From a candidate division FCPU426 bacterium (lineage in GTDB: Bacteria > Oederibacteriota > JAUXIB01): DNA of 35,966 nt. The DNA is taken from the NCBI GenBank assembly GCA_030621225.1, contig JAUXIB010000005.1, positions 1 through 35,966 of the forward strand, written 5' to 3'. The notes beneath the pieces were generated by a model. It saw only the letters and a program-made list of their open reading frames with translations. It was not told where the DNA came from and searched no databases. A program made the translations under genes and the position numbers. This document shows, in pieces, positions 7,399-16,256 of the stretch. How positions within the stretch are numbered: position 1 is the stretch's first letter; every line of letters starts with the position of its first letter.

Positions 7399-8433
7399 AT
7401 GAATATTGGAGACAAGAAGCGATGTTTTATTTTTGCCCTTATCTTCCTGTTTCTCGCAGCACCGGCAGGAGCGGTGGTTAAGGTCAGTGGATCGCTGAGT
7501 GAGGATGCTATCTGGACGAAGGAAGCTGGGCCTTACCTTGTGCAGGGTGATTTAGTGGTCGAGAAGGGCGTTACGCTGACCATTGAACCGGGGACGGTCG
7601 TTTATGTTTGGTCCACTGCGGGGGGCAAGAAGAGTCCGCATTCCACTCTTAATACTGACATTATCGTTCGAGGTACGTTGACGGCACGAGGTACTGCCAC
7701 CCAGCCGATATATTTTACTCCTGCCAAAAAAGGAGCGAGTTGGGGTGGTATTTGTTTTTGGGGGGGCAATGACCAGAGCAGTATGGAGTTTTGCTGGGTT
7801 GCTTATGGCAGTATCTACTGTGACAATGCTTCCCCTTATCTTGTTTCCTGCGGTCTGACCAAATGCCAGTTTGCGCTGATGATATATGGATCTTCCAAAC
7901 CGAGCGTGAGCAAGACCAGATTTATCGGCAATCGTAGCGGCATCTACTTGAGCCACAAGAAAGCCTCCCTTTCCTTGACTAACAGCGAATTGCGCGGCAA
8001 CGGTTATGGCATAGTATTGCGCGAATTTAAATCGTTGGAAGTAAGATCAAACCGTATTCACAACAATCAAATGAGTGTGGTCAATATGACCCAGCGCGAC
8101 GTTGACCTTTCCGGCAATTGGTGGGGCAGTAAAGATGAGTATGAGATAGCTAAGGTTATCCACGACGTCAATGATGATCCTAAACTGGGCAGGCTGCATT
8201 ATTTGCCGCTCTTTGGCCAGAGCGAGGCGGAGGCCGCGGCGATCACCTCCATGCGTGAGAGCGATGCGGAAAAGAAGCTGGACATGAAGATCGACGATTG
8301 GGAGTATTCTGTGCCTACTGCAGGAAGAGCGTTGTTTGCGGACGCGGAGGTTGGTGGAAAACGGCAGGGTTGGAAGATCGGTGTTGTCATTATCAGCGGC
8401 GGCGCGGCGGCGGCGTTGCTGTTGTTGTTGTAG
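7399..8433 (+). CDS. Exported right-handed parallel beta-helix protein with C-terminal membrane anchor
   Basis: A 344-residue protein. The signal peptide ends around AGA-VV (residue 25). The body has the repeated short turns of a pectate-lyase-like/NosD-type beta-helix: GDLVVEKGVTLTIEPGTVVYV, then TDIIVRGTLTARGTATQPIYFTP, then alternating N-R-S-G-I-Y and N-G-Y-G-I-V turns, and finally the common SGNWWGSKD motif that ends many such helices. The last ~20 residues (GVVIISGGAAAALLLLL) are a hydrophobic segment, so the protein is probably membrane anchored at its C-terminus. The N-terminal half is clearly paralogous to the protein at 16257. Ribosome site GGGGGAGGAG at 7374-7383 is strong. Substrate or partner is unknown; beta-helix proteins of this kind often bind or process polysaccharide. 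Confidence 0.8.
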   Translation: MNIGDKKRCFIFALIFLFLAAPAGAVVKVSGSLSEDAIWTKEAGPYLVQGDLVVEKGVTLTIEPGTVVYVWSTAGGKKSPHSTLNTDIIVRGTLTARGTATQPIYFTPAKKGASWGGICFWGGNDQSSMEFCWVAYGSIYCDNASPYLVSCGLTKCQFALMIYGSSKPSVSKTRFIGNRSGIYLSHKKASLSLTNSELRGNGYGIVLREFKSLEVRSNRIHNNQMSVVNMTQRDVDLSGNWWGSKDEYEIAKVIHDVNDDPKLGRLHYLPLFGQSEAEAAAITSMRESDAEKKLDMKIDDWEYSVPTAGRALFADAEVGGKRQGWKIGVVIISGGAAAALLLLL

Positions 8434-8537
8434 ACTGTTTGGGATTCGTAGCTCGTAGTTCGTAGCTAGTAGCTCGGGGCATCCTACTGCATACCTATTG
8501 AGAATTCATAACTCATAATTCATAATTCAGAATTACT
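8431..8537. repeat. Heptamer array starting at the stop codon (TTCGTAG and ATAATTC words)
   Basis: In steps of seven from the TAG stop at 8431: TAGACTG, TTTGGGA, TTCGTAG, CTCGTAG, TTCGTAG, CTAGTAG, CTCGGGG, three transition words, then AGAATTC, ATAACTC, ATAATTC, ATAATTC, AGAATTA. The second half is the reverse complement of the TGAATTA-type words found elsewhere. Confidence 0.8.
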
Positions 8538-8578
8538 TATCTGTTTCCCTATATACTACCTACTGCTGTTCTTCCTCC

Positions 8579-8608
8579 TTGCGCCGATAGCTTGCCTGGT
8601 GCTACAAT
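8579..8608 (+). promoter_or_regulatory. Promoter for the LPS export operon
   Basis: TTGCGC 8579-8584, 18-bp spacer, TACAAT 8603-8608 with TG at 8600-8601 (extended -10). It predicts a transcript start near 8615. Confidence 0.6.
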
Positions 8609-8644
8609 GGACTAGTTTACCCTTATCAATTGGCAAGCAGAGCC

Positions 8645-9790
8645 ATGCGCGTATTTACAAACTATATTTTTCGTGAACTTCTTCCCCCCTTCGTCCTGGG
8701 GGTGTCTGTCTTCACTTTTCTCTTCTTGATCGATAAGGTATATGATCTGTTGAGTCTGAAGGTGGGAGAAGGTGTTCCACTTGCCCAGACATTAAAGCTC
8801 TTTGTTTATATTCAGCCGGCCATTCTTGCCATCACCATACCGATGGGGGTGTTGGTCGCGGTGCTGGTTGTTTTTGCCAGGTTGAGCGCGGAGAACGAGA
8901 TCGTGGCGATACGCGCGAGTGGTATAAGCTTGCTGCAGTTGAGCCGGCCGGTATTGTTGCTTGGTTTGTTGGCTAGCATGCTGATGGTTGTCTTTATGGA
9001 TCAAACGCTACCCTGGGGGAACCACTCCTATGTTTTGCAATATCGTAAGATCATTGAGGAGCGTCTTTCGGTCGCCTTACAGGAAAGGACTTTTGTTTCT
9101 TCCTTTAAGAATCGTGTGATCTATGTGGGCGGAAAACGGGGGCCGGTCCTGACCGATGTTCTCGTTTACTTGCGTCGAGTAGGTGGTGATCCGACGCGTA
9201 CGATCGTAGCGCCGCGGGGCAGGCTAATAAGTGATATGGCCAAGGGTTCGGGGGACTATCGCGCTTGTCTGGAGCTGGAAGACGGTGTGATAAGTACTGT
9301 TGGGACGGAGGGGGTCCATAAGTATATGTACGGTGATTTTGAGAAGATGCTGTTAGATTTGGCTCCCGAGGAGGAGCGGGAAATGTTTCTCTGGGGGGAG
9401 GAAAAAGGTCCGCGTGAGATGGATTTGGTTGAGCTTTGGTCAGATATCAGTGAGCGGCGTGTGAAGCATGACCCTAGCTTGGATTACTATTTAGTGGAAT
9501 GGCACAAACGAATCTCGATTCCCTTTGCTTGTCTGGCTTGTATGATGATCGGTATTCCGCTGGGTGTGAAGACTCGGCGGGGAGGGGTGGTCGGCTTTGG
9601 TTTGAGCTGCCTGCTTGTCCTCCTCTACAATATCCTGCTAATTCTTGGAGAGAATCTGGGCGGACGCGGCATGTTGTCTCCGCCGTTGGCCGTCTGGTTG
9701 CCGAACATTGTGCTGGGCGTGGCGGGGCTGTTTTTTTATTATCTGCTTGCTGTCGAGCATAGGGGATTGGTGAGGAGGAGTAAGCGATGA
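8645..9790 (+). CDS. LptF/LptG-family LPS export permease
   Basis: A 381-residue inner-membrane protein. Three hydrophobic helices lie in the first ~115 residues (FVLGVSVFTFLFLI, PAILAITIPMGVLVAVLVVF, PVLLLGLLASMLMVVF). A periplasmic beta-jellyroll stretch of ~150 residues follows, and three helices end it (SIPFACLACMMIGIPLGV, FGLSCLLVLLYNILLIL, LPNIVLGVAGLFFYYLL). The motif N-E-I-V-A-I-R-A-S-G-I-S after helix 3 is diagnostic of LptF/LptG, which with LptB extract LPS from the inner membrane. Only one family member is present, so the LptF/LptG partner must lie elsewhere. ATG 8645 starts at the conserved MRVFTNYIFRELLPP; the ORF track uses TTG 8630. No Shine-Dalgarno is visible at either. It overlaps lptD by ATGA at 9787-9790. 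Confidence 0.9.
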   Translation: MRVFTNYIFRELLPPFVLGVSVFTFLFLIDKVYDLLSLKVGEGVPLAQTLKLFVYIQPAILAITIPMGVLVAVLVVFARLSAENEIVAIRASGISLLQLSRPVLLLGLLASMLMVVFMDQTLPWGNHSYVLQYRKIIEERLSVALQERTFVSSFKNRVIYVGGKRGPVLTDVLVYLRRVGGDPTRTIVAPRGRLISDMAKGSGDYRACLELEDGVISTVGTEGVHKYMYGDFEKMLLDLAPEEEREMFLWGEEKGPREMDLVELWSDISERRVKHDPSLDYYLVEWHKRISIPFACLACMMIGIPLGVKTRRGGVVGFGLSCLLVLLYNILLILGENLGGRGMLSPPLAVWLPNIVLGVAGLFFYYLLAVEHRGLVRRSKR

Positions 9791-11988
9791 TTAGGTATCT
9801 GGTATCTAGTATTTGGCCGCTAGCATATTTAATGTCGGTTTGTCCCCGTAGGGGGTATCTAGTTTGGCTTACGGATTCAGCTGAACCAGCTACCAGCTAC
9901 GAGCTACGAGCTACGAAGAAGCGGTGGACTATGGTCTTGGCTGGCATCACGTTTTTGTTATGTCCCTCGCTGGCTATGGCTCAGGCAGACCCGATCAGCC
10001 TTGAGCATGCCGATTACCTGGAATACCGCCGGGCCGAGGGAAAGGTCAACTTGCGCGGCGATGTGCGGTTGCGCCAGGGCGAGGTAAGCATTGCCGCCCA
10101 GGAAATAGATTATGATATTTTGCGGAGCCAGCTTACCGCGCGTGGTGAAGTTGTGGTCCGGCAACTTGGCACGGAACTCAGAGGGGAGTACCTTTTCTAT
10201 GACGTGCAGAATCAGTTGGGGGAGCTGCGCTTGGCCGAGATATATTCGCCTCCTTGGCGGATAAAGTGTCCCGTGGTCAAGAAAGTCAAGCCGGACGAGA
10301 TAGTTATGTACCGCGCCAGCTGTACCACTTGTGACTTAGACCGCCCGCATTACAGTTTTCGCGCGCGTAAGATCCGTCTGGTGATGGACCGGAAACTTAC
10401 CGCGCGTAGCGTTACCTTCTATGCCGACGGGGTGCCGATCTTCTATCTGCCTTATTTTTACCGTTCGTTACGTGACCGGCGCATTCCCTTCTTAATAGAC
10501 ATCGGCCACACTGATTATTTGGGTACATACGTTAAGACGCAGTTTAATTACTTCTTTAATCCTCGACAGTATGGTTCCACTTATTTTGACTACTTTAAGA
10601 AGCAGGGGTTTGGCCATGGGGTCTATCATCTTTACAATGTGCCCGGACATAACGGGGACCTCTACTTCTATCGTGTGGACGAGAGCCGCGGCTCCCGGCG
10701 CGCCCGTTGGGCTTCGCGCTGGAAGCACGATGGGCAGGTGAGAAGGTTGTGGGATTTGGAGACCAGGGCCAGTCTTAATCTGACCAGCGATGAGCCCTTT
10801 CGCCATCATTATGCCGTTGCCGACCGCGGCGGGCAGTTTGACAGTCAACGGCGCGCCAGCCTTAGTCTGGCGAAAAAATTCCCCTTTGGTTCTATCCGCC
10901 TGCTGGAGGAAAGACAGGACTATTATAACCAGTTAAAAGGTGAGTTCGAGAAGCAAAGCGTTCTCAATCCTCAGGTGGGCGTTACCCTGATCCCGAACAA
11001 GATGTTAACCTTTCTGCCTTTTCTGCTTTCGGCGAGCAGCACCTTTGAGCACCGTTGGACACTGGCCGATATGCGCTACCGCGATAAGGCCAGCGGCGCC
11101 AGCGGCATATCATTTTCTTACCGGCCTTACCGTTGGTTGACTCTTAGTGACGCTACTAACTGGAATTACACCTGGCAGGAGCGGTTTCCGGGCGAAACAG
11201 GCCGGGAATTCCAGCATTACTTCCGGACAACGCCGCGCATCAAGAACAATATCGGTCGTTCCGTGGAAACTGGAGTTGGCTATTCTTGGGGCAAGGAGCT
11301 ATTACGCGGTTTCCACGGCGGGCGGGAGACGATCAGCCTGTTGGACAGCAACATCGCTTTTTACTGGAAACAGTTGGTAAAATATAAAATTTGGACCAAC
11401 TATAACTTTTTGCTCAAGCGCGAAAACTACAAAGAAAACTTCGGCTACCTGGAAGACAAGCTGACCATCCAGCCCGGCAAGCGGTACCGCTATAGCTTGG
11501 GGAGCCAATACAGCATAGCGGCTAAGGATTGGCGCAGTGTAACCGGAAAGGTCGATATATATGGGCGGGAGATCTGGCGTTATACAGTCAAGGTTGAGTA
11601 TGATGACGGTCGCGTGACTACCACCGGACGCAACCCTGCCGGGGGGCGGTTATTGCGTATGGATATGGGGCTTAAGTTCATCATTTTCAATGTCTACCGG
11701 CTGGGGTTAATAGAGCAATACGATCTGCGCAAGGGAACATTCAAGGGACAGAGTTACGAGGTATACCGTGACCTGCACTGTTGGGAAGCATCGATGCGGC
11801 TGGACGTTCAGCCGATGAATACGACGCTGATACCCGGCAGGAAACGGGAGTTGCGTTTCTCGTTTAAACTTAATATGAAGGCCCTGCCCAAGTATACCTT
11901 TGGCTACAAAAAAACGGAATGGGAGAGGTACCGCAAACTGCAGGGCGAGGAAGCACTGCGTGAGCTTGAAACGCAGATGACTAGGTAG
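9787..11988 (+). CDS. lptD: LPS-assembly protein LptD
   Basis: A 733-residue outer-membrane protein. The signal peptide is VLAGITFLLCPSLAMAQA, around residues 50-66. The N-terminal OstA/LptA-like periplasmic beta-jellyroll follows (~67-165: LRGDVRLRQGEVSIAAQEIDYD and similar). The conserved CTTCDLDRPHYSFRARKI motif leads into a large beta barrel to the end. LptD with LptE inserts LPS into the outer leaflet. ATG 9787 overlaps the upstream stop (ATGA), consistent with coupling, but it puts 48 extra residues before the signal peptide, and those are encoded by heptamer repeats. ATG 9931 gives a conventional short signal peptide without basic residues, so the true start is uncertain. The barrel lacks any visible frameshift. 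Confidence 0.9.
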   Translation: MIRYLVSSIWPLAYLMSVCPRRGYLVWLTDSAEPATSYELRATKKRWTMVLAGITFLLCPSLAMAQADPISLEHADYLEYRRAEGKVNLRGDVRLRQGEVSIAAQEIDYDILRSQLTARGEVVVRQLGTELRGEYLFYDVQNQLGELRLAEIYSPPWRIKCPVVKKVKPDEIVMYRASCTTCDLDRPHYSFRARKIRLVMDRKLTARSVTFYADGVPIFYLPYFYRSLRDRRIPFLIDIGHTDYLGTYVKTQFNYFFNPRQYGSTYFDYFKKQGFGHGVYHLYNVPGHNGDLYFYRVDESRGSRRARWASRWKHDGQVRRLWDLETRASLNLTSDEPFRHHYAVADRGGQFDSQRRASLSLAKKFPFGSIRLLEERQDYYNQLKGEFEKQSVLNPQVGVTLIPNKMLTFLPFLLSASSTFEHRWTLADMRYRDKASGASGISFSYRPYRWLTLSDATNWNYTWQERFPGETGREFQHYFRTTPRIKNNIGRSVETGVGYSWGKELLRGFHGGRETISLLDSNIAFYWKQLVKYKIWTNYNFLLKRENYKENFGYLEDKLTIQPGKRYRYSLGSQYSIAAKDWRSVTGKVDIYGREIWRYTVKVEYDDGRVTTTGRNPAGGRLLRMDMGLKFIIFNVYRLGLIEQYDLRKGTFKGQSYEVYRDLHCWEASMRLDVQPMNTTLIPGRKRELRFSFKLNMKALPKYTFGYKKTEWERYRKLQGEEALRELETQMTR
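9794..9919 (+). repeat. Heptamer repeats forming the 5' end of the lptD frame
   Basis: GGTATCT, GGTATCT, AGTATTT at 9794-9814, and ACCAGCT, ACCAGCT, ACGAGCT, ACGAGCT, ACGAAGA at 9885-9919. The reading frame stays open through all of it, so the repeat is either a translated N-terminal extension or an untranslated stretch that happens to be open. Confidence 0.8.
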
Positions 11989-11996
11989 GCGCTTTC

Positions 11997-12038
11997 GAAT
12001 TATGAATTCTGAATGCTGAGTTATGAATTGTGAGTGTC
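11997..12038. repeat. TGAATTA-type heptamer array
   Basis: GAATTAT, GAATTCT, GAATGCT, GAGTTAT, GAATTGT, GAGTGTC in one register, eight bases after the lptD stop. Confidence 0.85.
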
Positions 12039-12080
12039 AAGTTGGACCCCGGGAAAGATCTGTGCAATTTGACTTTTGAA

Positions 12081-12223
12081 ATAACGGCTAATCTTTTAAC
12101 CACAAAGTCACAAAGTTCACGAAGGAACGGCTTGAGAGAAACCGCTTTGGCTAACGACATAAGACGGCAGAAGGACAGGTGGCTTTGGTTTTCGAAAAAA
12201 GAACGTCGTGTCGTCGTGGTGAA
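12081..12223. repeat. Composite fold-back element between lptD and uvrA
   Basis: ATAACGGCTAA (12081-12091), then ACCACAAAGTCACAAAGTTC (12099-12118). Further on, 12201-12223 is, in reverse complement, TTCACCACGACGACACGACG plus TTC. The two arms share the skeleton ACCAC-4-CAC-4-TTC. A related element ends the window at 35898-35966. The ORF 12030-12263 across this region is not believed to be a gene. Confidence 0.55.
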
Positions 12224-12272
12224 AAAAGTTTTTAAGGGGATTACATTGTTTGACATTACCTAAGGAAAATCT

Positions 12273-15092
12273 GTGGATAAAAATTCGATAATAATCAAAG
12301 GCGCGCGCGAGCATAATCTCAAGAACATAGACGTCCGCATACCGCGTAATAAGCTGGTAGTGGTCACCGGCATCTCCGGGTCGGGAAAATCCTCTTTGGC
12401 TTTTGATATCCTCTACGCGGAAGGCCGCCGCCGTTATATCGAGTCTTTGTCGGCTTACGCGCGGCAATTCCTGGGTAATGTGGAGAAAGCCGACGTGGAC
12501 CATATCGAGGGGCTCTCGCCGGCCATTGCCATAGAACAAAAGACCGGTAGCAAGAACCCGCGTTCTACGGTAGGCACGGTTACCGAGATCTATGACTATC
12601 TGCGTGTACTCTATGCGCGCGCTTCGGTGCCGCACTGTCCGGAGTGCGGCCGGCGCATCGTGCCGCAGAGCGCGGCCGAGATCATTAGCCGCGTGGCTGA
12701 GTTGGGTCGGGGCAAGTTGGTAGAGATAAAATCGCCGTTGATCAAGGGTCAGAAAGGGGAGCATCAGGATGTACTGGAGAAGGCTCGGCAGTCAGGCTAT
12801 CTGCGCGCGGTGATCGACGGCAAACTCAATGAGCTTACACCCGGGATGAAATTGGAGAAGACCAAACGGCACGACGTACAGTTGGTGGTGGATCGTTTGC
12901 GTCTCAAGGACGGTTCGCGGGAAAGGTTGTCCGATTCCGTAGAGCAGGCGCTGGCTATGGGCGAGGGCGTAATGTCAGTAGGCATAGAAGGCAGCGAGCA
13001 CCTCTTTAGCGAGAAGTTGTCCTGCCCGGATTGCGGCATGGGTCTGGGAGAGTTGTCACCACGCCTTTTTTCATTCAATAGTCCTTACGGCGCTTGCCAG
13101 GAATGTATGGGACTGGGCAAGATTATGGCTGTCGATCCTCTGCTGGTGGTGGAAGAGGACCGCTCGCTGGCTGGCGGGGCCGTCCAGAGTTACAATTGGT
13201 CTTCAGCTCGTCTCTACGCCCAGATGTTACGCCAGCTTTCTCGGCAGTTCGGTTTCAGTATGGAGGTGCCTTTTCGCCGTTTGCCCAAGGAACACAAACG
13301 TCTAATACTTTATGGCAGCGGGGAGCAGGAGGTGGAGTTCCGCTTTCAGGGAAACCATAGTGACTTTCGCTGGCAGCGTACTTACGAGGGGATCATTCCT
13401 AATTTGGAGCGGCGCTACCGTGATACCGATTCCGATTACACTCGTCTGAAGATATCTCAACTGATGCGTGAGACGCCCTGCCCACACTGTGATGGCAGCC
13501 GCTTGCGTGGTGCGGCTCGCGCGGCCCGTTTTCAGGGGAAGAGCATCCACGAGATTTGTTCCTATTCGGTAGAGGGGTTGCGCAAATGGTTGGCCGCTTG
13601 TCGCTTGGCGGGCAAACAGCAACTGATTGCCGGACGGCTGGTCAAGGAGATCAATAAACGCCTCGGCTTTATTTGTGACCTGGGTTTGGGTTATCTTTCG
13701 TTGACACGGCCTACAGGTACGCTGTCTGGTGGAGAAGCACAGCGCATCAATTTGGCAACGCAGATCGGATCGCGTTTGGTAGGGATACTTTATATTCTTG
13801 ACGAACCCAGTGTCGGTCTGCACCAGCGGGACAACCAGCGCCTGCTGAACCTGCTGGCCGGACTGCGTGACCTGGGCAATACCGTTTTGGTGGTGGAACA
13901 CGATCGTGAGGCCATCCTGCAGGCGGACCATGTTATAGACCTTGGCCCCGGCGCCGGCCGCCAGGGCGGAGAACTGGTAGTGGCTGGCGCGCCGGCCAGG
14001 ATCAAATCCTGCCGGCGTTCACTTACCGGGGACTATTTGTCTGGGCGTAAACGGATAGTTCCGCCCCACCGCCGTCGCGCGTCACGGGACTTTATTCGTT
14101 TGAGCGGCGTCAGCACCAATAACCTCAAGCAGTTAGACGTGGAACTTCCTCGTTCCGTTTTCTGCTGTATTACCGGGGTTTCCGGTTCGGGAAAAAGCAG
14201 TCTAATGGTAGAAACGCTCTTTCCGGCTCTCCGGCACTGTCTGTTCCGGGGGCGTTTAAAGCCGCCGGGCTATACGGATTTGCAAGGTCTGGACGGTATT
14301 AACAAGGTGGTAGAGATAGACCAGGCGCCGATTGGGCGCACGCCGCGCTCTAATCCCGGCACTTACACCGGAGCTTTTGACCATATCCGCGATCTTTTTT
14401 CTAAGACGAAAATATCCCAGCGTCGCGGTTACCGGCCGGGGCGTTTCAGCTTTAACGTCAAGGGAGGACGTTGTGAGGCTTGCCGTGGCGATGGTATTAT
14501 TAAGGTAGAGATGCATTTCCTGCCGGACATTTATATTCCCTGTGAGGTGTGTAAAGGAAAACGCTATAACCGCGAGACGTTGGAAGTGACCTATAAAGGG
14601 GTGAATATCTATGAGGTTCTGGAAATGACCGCGGAGGAGGCGTATACCTTTTTCAAGAACATACCCAGCCTGGCCCGGATTCTTTCCACGGTAGTGGAAG
14701 TGGGCCTGGGATACATCAAGGTAGGCCAACCGGCTACTACGCTTTCCGGCGGCGAGGCGCAGCGGGTGAAGCTCTCTACCGAGCTATCACGGCTCTCCAG
14801 TGGGGACACTATTTATATATTGGACGAGCCGACTACCGGTTTGCATTTCCACGATGTACGCCAGTTGCTCAGGGTGCTGGACCGTTTGACTGAAACCGGC
14901 AACAGCGTGGTTGTTATCGAACATAACCTGGACGTTATTAGTTTTGCCGATTACGTGATCGATCTTGGCCCGGAAGGGGGCGATAAAGGCGGCGAGATAG
15001 TAGCGTGTGGCACCCCGGAAGAAGTGGCTAAAGTAAAGAAGTCGTATACGGGCAGGTTTCTGGCGAAGGCGTTTGAAGGTAGTAAGCGGTAG
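12273..15092 (+). CDS. uvrA: UvrABC system protein A
   Basis: A 939-residue protein, the usual UvrA length. It is the DNA-damage sensor of nucleotide excision repair, loading UvrB at lesions. The two ABC modules show Walker [10 protein letters not shown] (~residue 32) and GVSGSGKSS (~636), two SGGEAQR signatures, and two ILDEP Walker B motifs. Zinc modules are complete: [36 protein letters not shown] in module [28 protein letters not shown] in module II. The start is GTG 12273, with AAGGA at 12262-12266 as ribosome site. No convincing promoter is visible in the 284-bp spacer, which holds repeats. uvrB and uvrC lie 12-14 kb downstream, not in one operon. No LexA-type operator is recognised. 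Confidence 0.97.
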   Translation: MDKNSIIIKGAREHNLKNIDVRIPRNKLVVVTGISGSGKSSLAFDILYAEGRRRYIESLSAYARQFLGNVEKADVDHIEGLSPAIAIEQKTGSKNPRSTVGTVTEIYDYLRVLYARASVPHCPECGRRIVPQSAAEIISRVAELGRGKLVEIKSPLIKGQKGEHQDVLEKARQSGYLRAVIDGKLNELTPGMKLEKTKRHDVQLVVDRLRLKDGSRERLSDSVEQALAMGEGVMSVGIEGSEHLFSEKLSCPDCGMGLGELSPRLFSFNSPYGACQECMGLGKIMAVDPLLVVEEDRSLAGGAVQSYNWSSARLYAQMLRQLSRQFGFSMEVPFRRLPKEHKRLILYGSGEQEVEFRFQGNHSDFRWQRTYEGIIPNLERRYRDTDSDYTRLKISQLMRETPCPHCDGSRLRGAARAARFQGKSIHEICSYSVEGLRKWLAACRLAGKQQLIAGRLVKEINKRLGFICDLGLGYLSLTRPTGTLSGGEAQRINLATQIGSRLVGILYILDEPSVGLHQRDNQRLLNLLAGLRDLGNTVLVVEHDREAILQADHVIDLGPGAGRQGGELVVAGAPARIKSCRRSLTGDYLSGRKRIVPPHRRRASRDFIRLSGVSTNNLKQLDVELPRSVFCCITGVSGSGKSSLMVETLFPALRHCLFRGRLKPPGYTDLQGLDGINKVVEIDQAPIGRTPRSNPGTYTGAFDHIRDLFSKTKISQRRGYRPGRFSFNVKGGRCEACRGDGIIKVEMHFLPDIYIPCEVCKGKRYNRETLEVTYKGVNIYEVLEMTAEEAYTFFKNIPSLARILSTVVEVGLGYIKVGQPATTLSGGEAQRVKLSTELSRLSSGDTIYILDEPTTGLHFHDVRQLLRVLDRLTETGNSVVVIEHNLDVISFADYVIDLGPEGGDKGGEIVACGTPEEVAKVKKSYTGRFLAKAFEGSKR

Positions 15093-15096
15093 GTAG

Positions 15097-15259
15097 TTCT
15101 GAATTCTGAGTTATGAATGCTGAATTGCGAGTCACTAACTAGTTGCTGGTTATTGGTTGTTAGTTGTTGGTACTTAGTCAGCGACTAAATACCAATGACC
15201 AAATACTAACGACCAACAAGATACTAGATACGGTCTGAGGCATCGAGTTCCGGGCCCCG
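15097..15259. repeat. Long heptamer array with an internal fold-back
   Basis: One register from 15097: TTCTGAA, TTCTGAG, TTATGAA, TGCTGAA, TTGCGAG, then CTAGTTG, CTGGTTA, TTGGTTG, TTAGTTG, TTGGTAC, TTAGTCA, then GCGACTA, AATACCA, ATGACCA, AATACTA, ACGACCA, ACTAGAT, CGAGTTC, CGGGCCC. Words before TTAGTC-AGC-GACTAA (15174-15188) are mirrored in reverse complement after it. The 330-bp spacer holds no gene; ORF 15311-15547 is a repeat artefact. Confidence 0.85.
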
Positions 15260-15339
15260 AGCTACGAGTCCTTCGACTTACGTTGTTCGCTCAGGACCCT
15301 GCACCTGAGCGTGCTAGCGCGAATGGTACAGGGCTGCGA
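15260..15339. repeat. 80-bp dispersed palindromic element, copy 1
   Basis: Matches 31159-31238 at 74 of 80 positions, all six differences being transitions. It contains a perfect 8-bp inverted repeat CGCTCAGG/CCTGAGCG with an 8-nt loop and an outer CCCTG/CAGGG. It ends 25 bp before the -35 of the regulator gene. Shorter relatives (CCCTTCGAC ... GCTCAGGGC) lie near 19340 and 21580. Confidence 0.85.
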
Positions 15340-15364
15340 ACTACGAGCGAGCACACCAATTAAA

Positions 15365-15393
15365 TTGACATATTTCATACTGGTTGTTATACT
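15365..15393 (+). promoter_or_regulatory. Sigma70-type promoter for the CRP-like regulator
   Basis: TTGACA 15365-15370, 17-bp spacer, TATACT 15388-15393 with TG at 15385-15386. Near-perfect. Confidence 0.85.
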
Positions 15394-15423
15394 ACAGTTG
15401 AACTTCTACTCAGGGAGGCGAAG

Positions 15424-16083
15424 ATGGTTACAGAGCAAGAGATACTGGAAAAATATGGCAAGGATTACGAGGATGGTGACGTCATGTGCCAGGAAGGCGA
15501 TTCGGGCAAAACGATGTTCATCATCCAGTCCGGTAGGGTCAAGATAACCAAGAAAGCGGGCGAGATAGAAAAGACTTTGGTGATTTTGGAGGCTGGCGAT
15601 TTTTTTGGAGAGATGTCTATTATTGATAAGGAAAAGCGTTCGGCGTCAGCGGTGGCTATTGGTAAGACGAAGGCCATAGAGCTGGATGAGGAACTCTTTG
15701 AGATCCATATCCAAAGTAATCCAAAAATCGTTAAAAAGATCCTTAAAAACTTTTCCGCCCGTTTACGTGAGGCGGATAAGCAGATAGAGAACCTGCTGAT
15801 CAAGGACAATAATATCCGCATTGCCAACCAGTTATTTATCCTGATAAGCAAGCATGGTCAGAAGACGGATAAGGGGATCAAGATGGATTTCCCGCTTACC
15901 GCTAAGGAACTGGCCAATCAGGCGGGTATTGACGAGCAATTGACCGGAGATATTGTTAAACGCCTGATTAAAGCAAATGTCCTGCGGGTGGAGGGGGACG
16001 AGTTGATCGTTACCAGCGAGGATAATCTAGAGAAATTCAATAAATACCTGGAAATGAAGCGGGAGTTTGGGGATACCAACTGA
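15424..16083 (+). CDS. Crp/Fnr-family transcriptional regulator
   Basis: A 219-residue protein. The N-terminal cyclic-nucleotide-binding domain (~15-115) has the phosphate-binding cassette FFGEMSIIDKEKRSASAVA; the conserved GE and the RSA Arg that grips the cyclic phosphate are both present, so cAMP or a similar ligand is plausible. A long dimer helix (~115-145) leads to a C-terminal winged-helix domain (FPLTAKELANQAGIDEQLTGDIVKRL) resembling the CRP recognition helix-turn-helix. No Cys cluster of the FNR type is present. GGGAGG (15413-15418), five bases from ATG 15424, is a strong ribosome site. It is monocistronic. A second stand-alone cNMP domain is encoded at 33188. Confidence 0.9.
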   Translation: MVTEQEILEKYGKDYEDGDVMCQEGDSGKTMFIIQSGRVKITKKAGEIEKTLVILEAGDFFGEMSIIDKEKRSASAVAIGKTKAIELDEELFEIHIQSNPKIVKKILKNFSARLREADKQIENLLIKDNNIRIANQLFILISKHGQKTDKGIKMDFPLTAKELANQAGIDEQLTGDIVKRLIKANVLRVEGDELIVTSEDNLEKFNKYLEMKREFGDTN

Positions 16084-16118
16084 TCGTAGCTCGTAGTTCG
16101 TAGCTCGAGGTATTCTAC
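16084..16118. repeat. TCGTAGC heptamer array
   Basis: TCGTAGC, TCGTAGT, TCGTAGC, TCGAGGT, ATTCTAC directly after the TGA stop at 16081-16083. Confidence 0.8.
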
Positions 16119-16216
16119 CACTGATCCCCGCCCCCCCTGACTGCCATTTTCGTAATTCGGAATCGCTTAACCTTTCCAACCTTCAATAGCGCAATCCAGC
16201 GCGATATGAGAAGATA

Positions 16217-16245
16217 TTGACATTTATCAGGTCACATGTTACAAT
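16217..16245 (+). promoter_or_regulatory. Promoter overlapping the annotated ORF start
   Basis: TTGACA 16217-16222, 17 bp, TACAAT 16240-16245 with TG at 16237-16238. The expected transcript start (~16252) is downstream of ATG 16236, which excludes that start. Confidence 0.85.
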
Positions 16246-16256
16246 ATATAGTGGCT

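Noticed and set aside
12030-12263. 77-residue + strand ORF upstream of uvrA
   Set aside because: Starts inside a heptamer array and runs through the composite repeat; no ribosome site and no recognisable domain.
15097-15259. CRISPR array
   Set aside because: Units are only 7 bp with no spacers and no cas genes nearby.
15311-15547. 78-residue + strand ORF
   Set aside because: Begins in the 80-bp element, covers the regulator promoter and overlaps the CRP-like gene out of frame.
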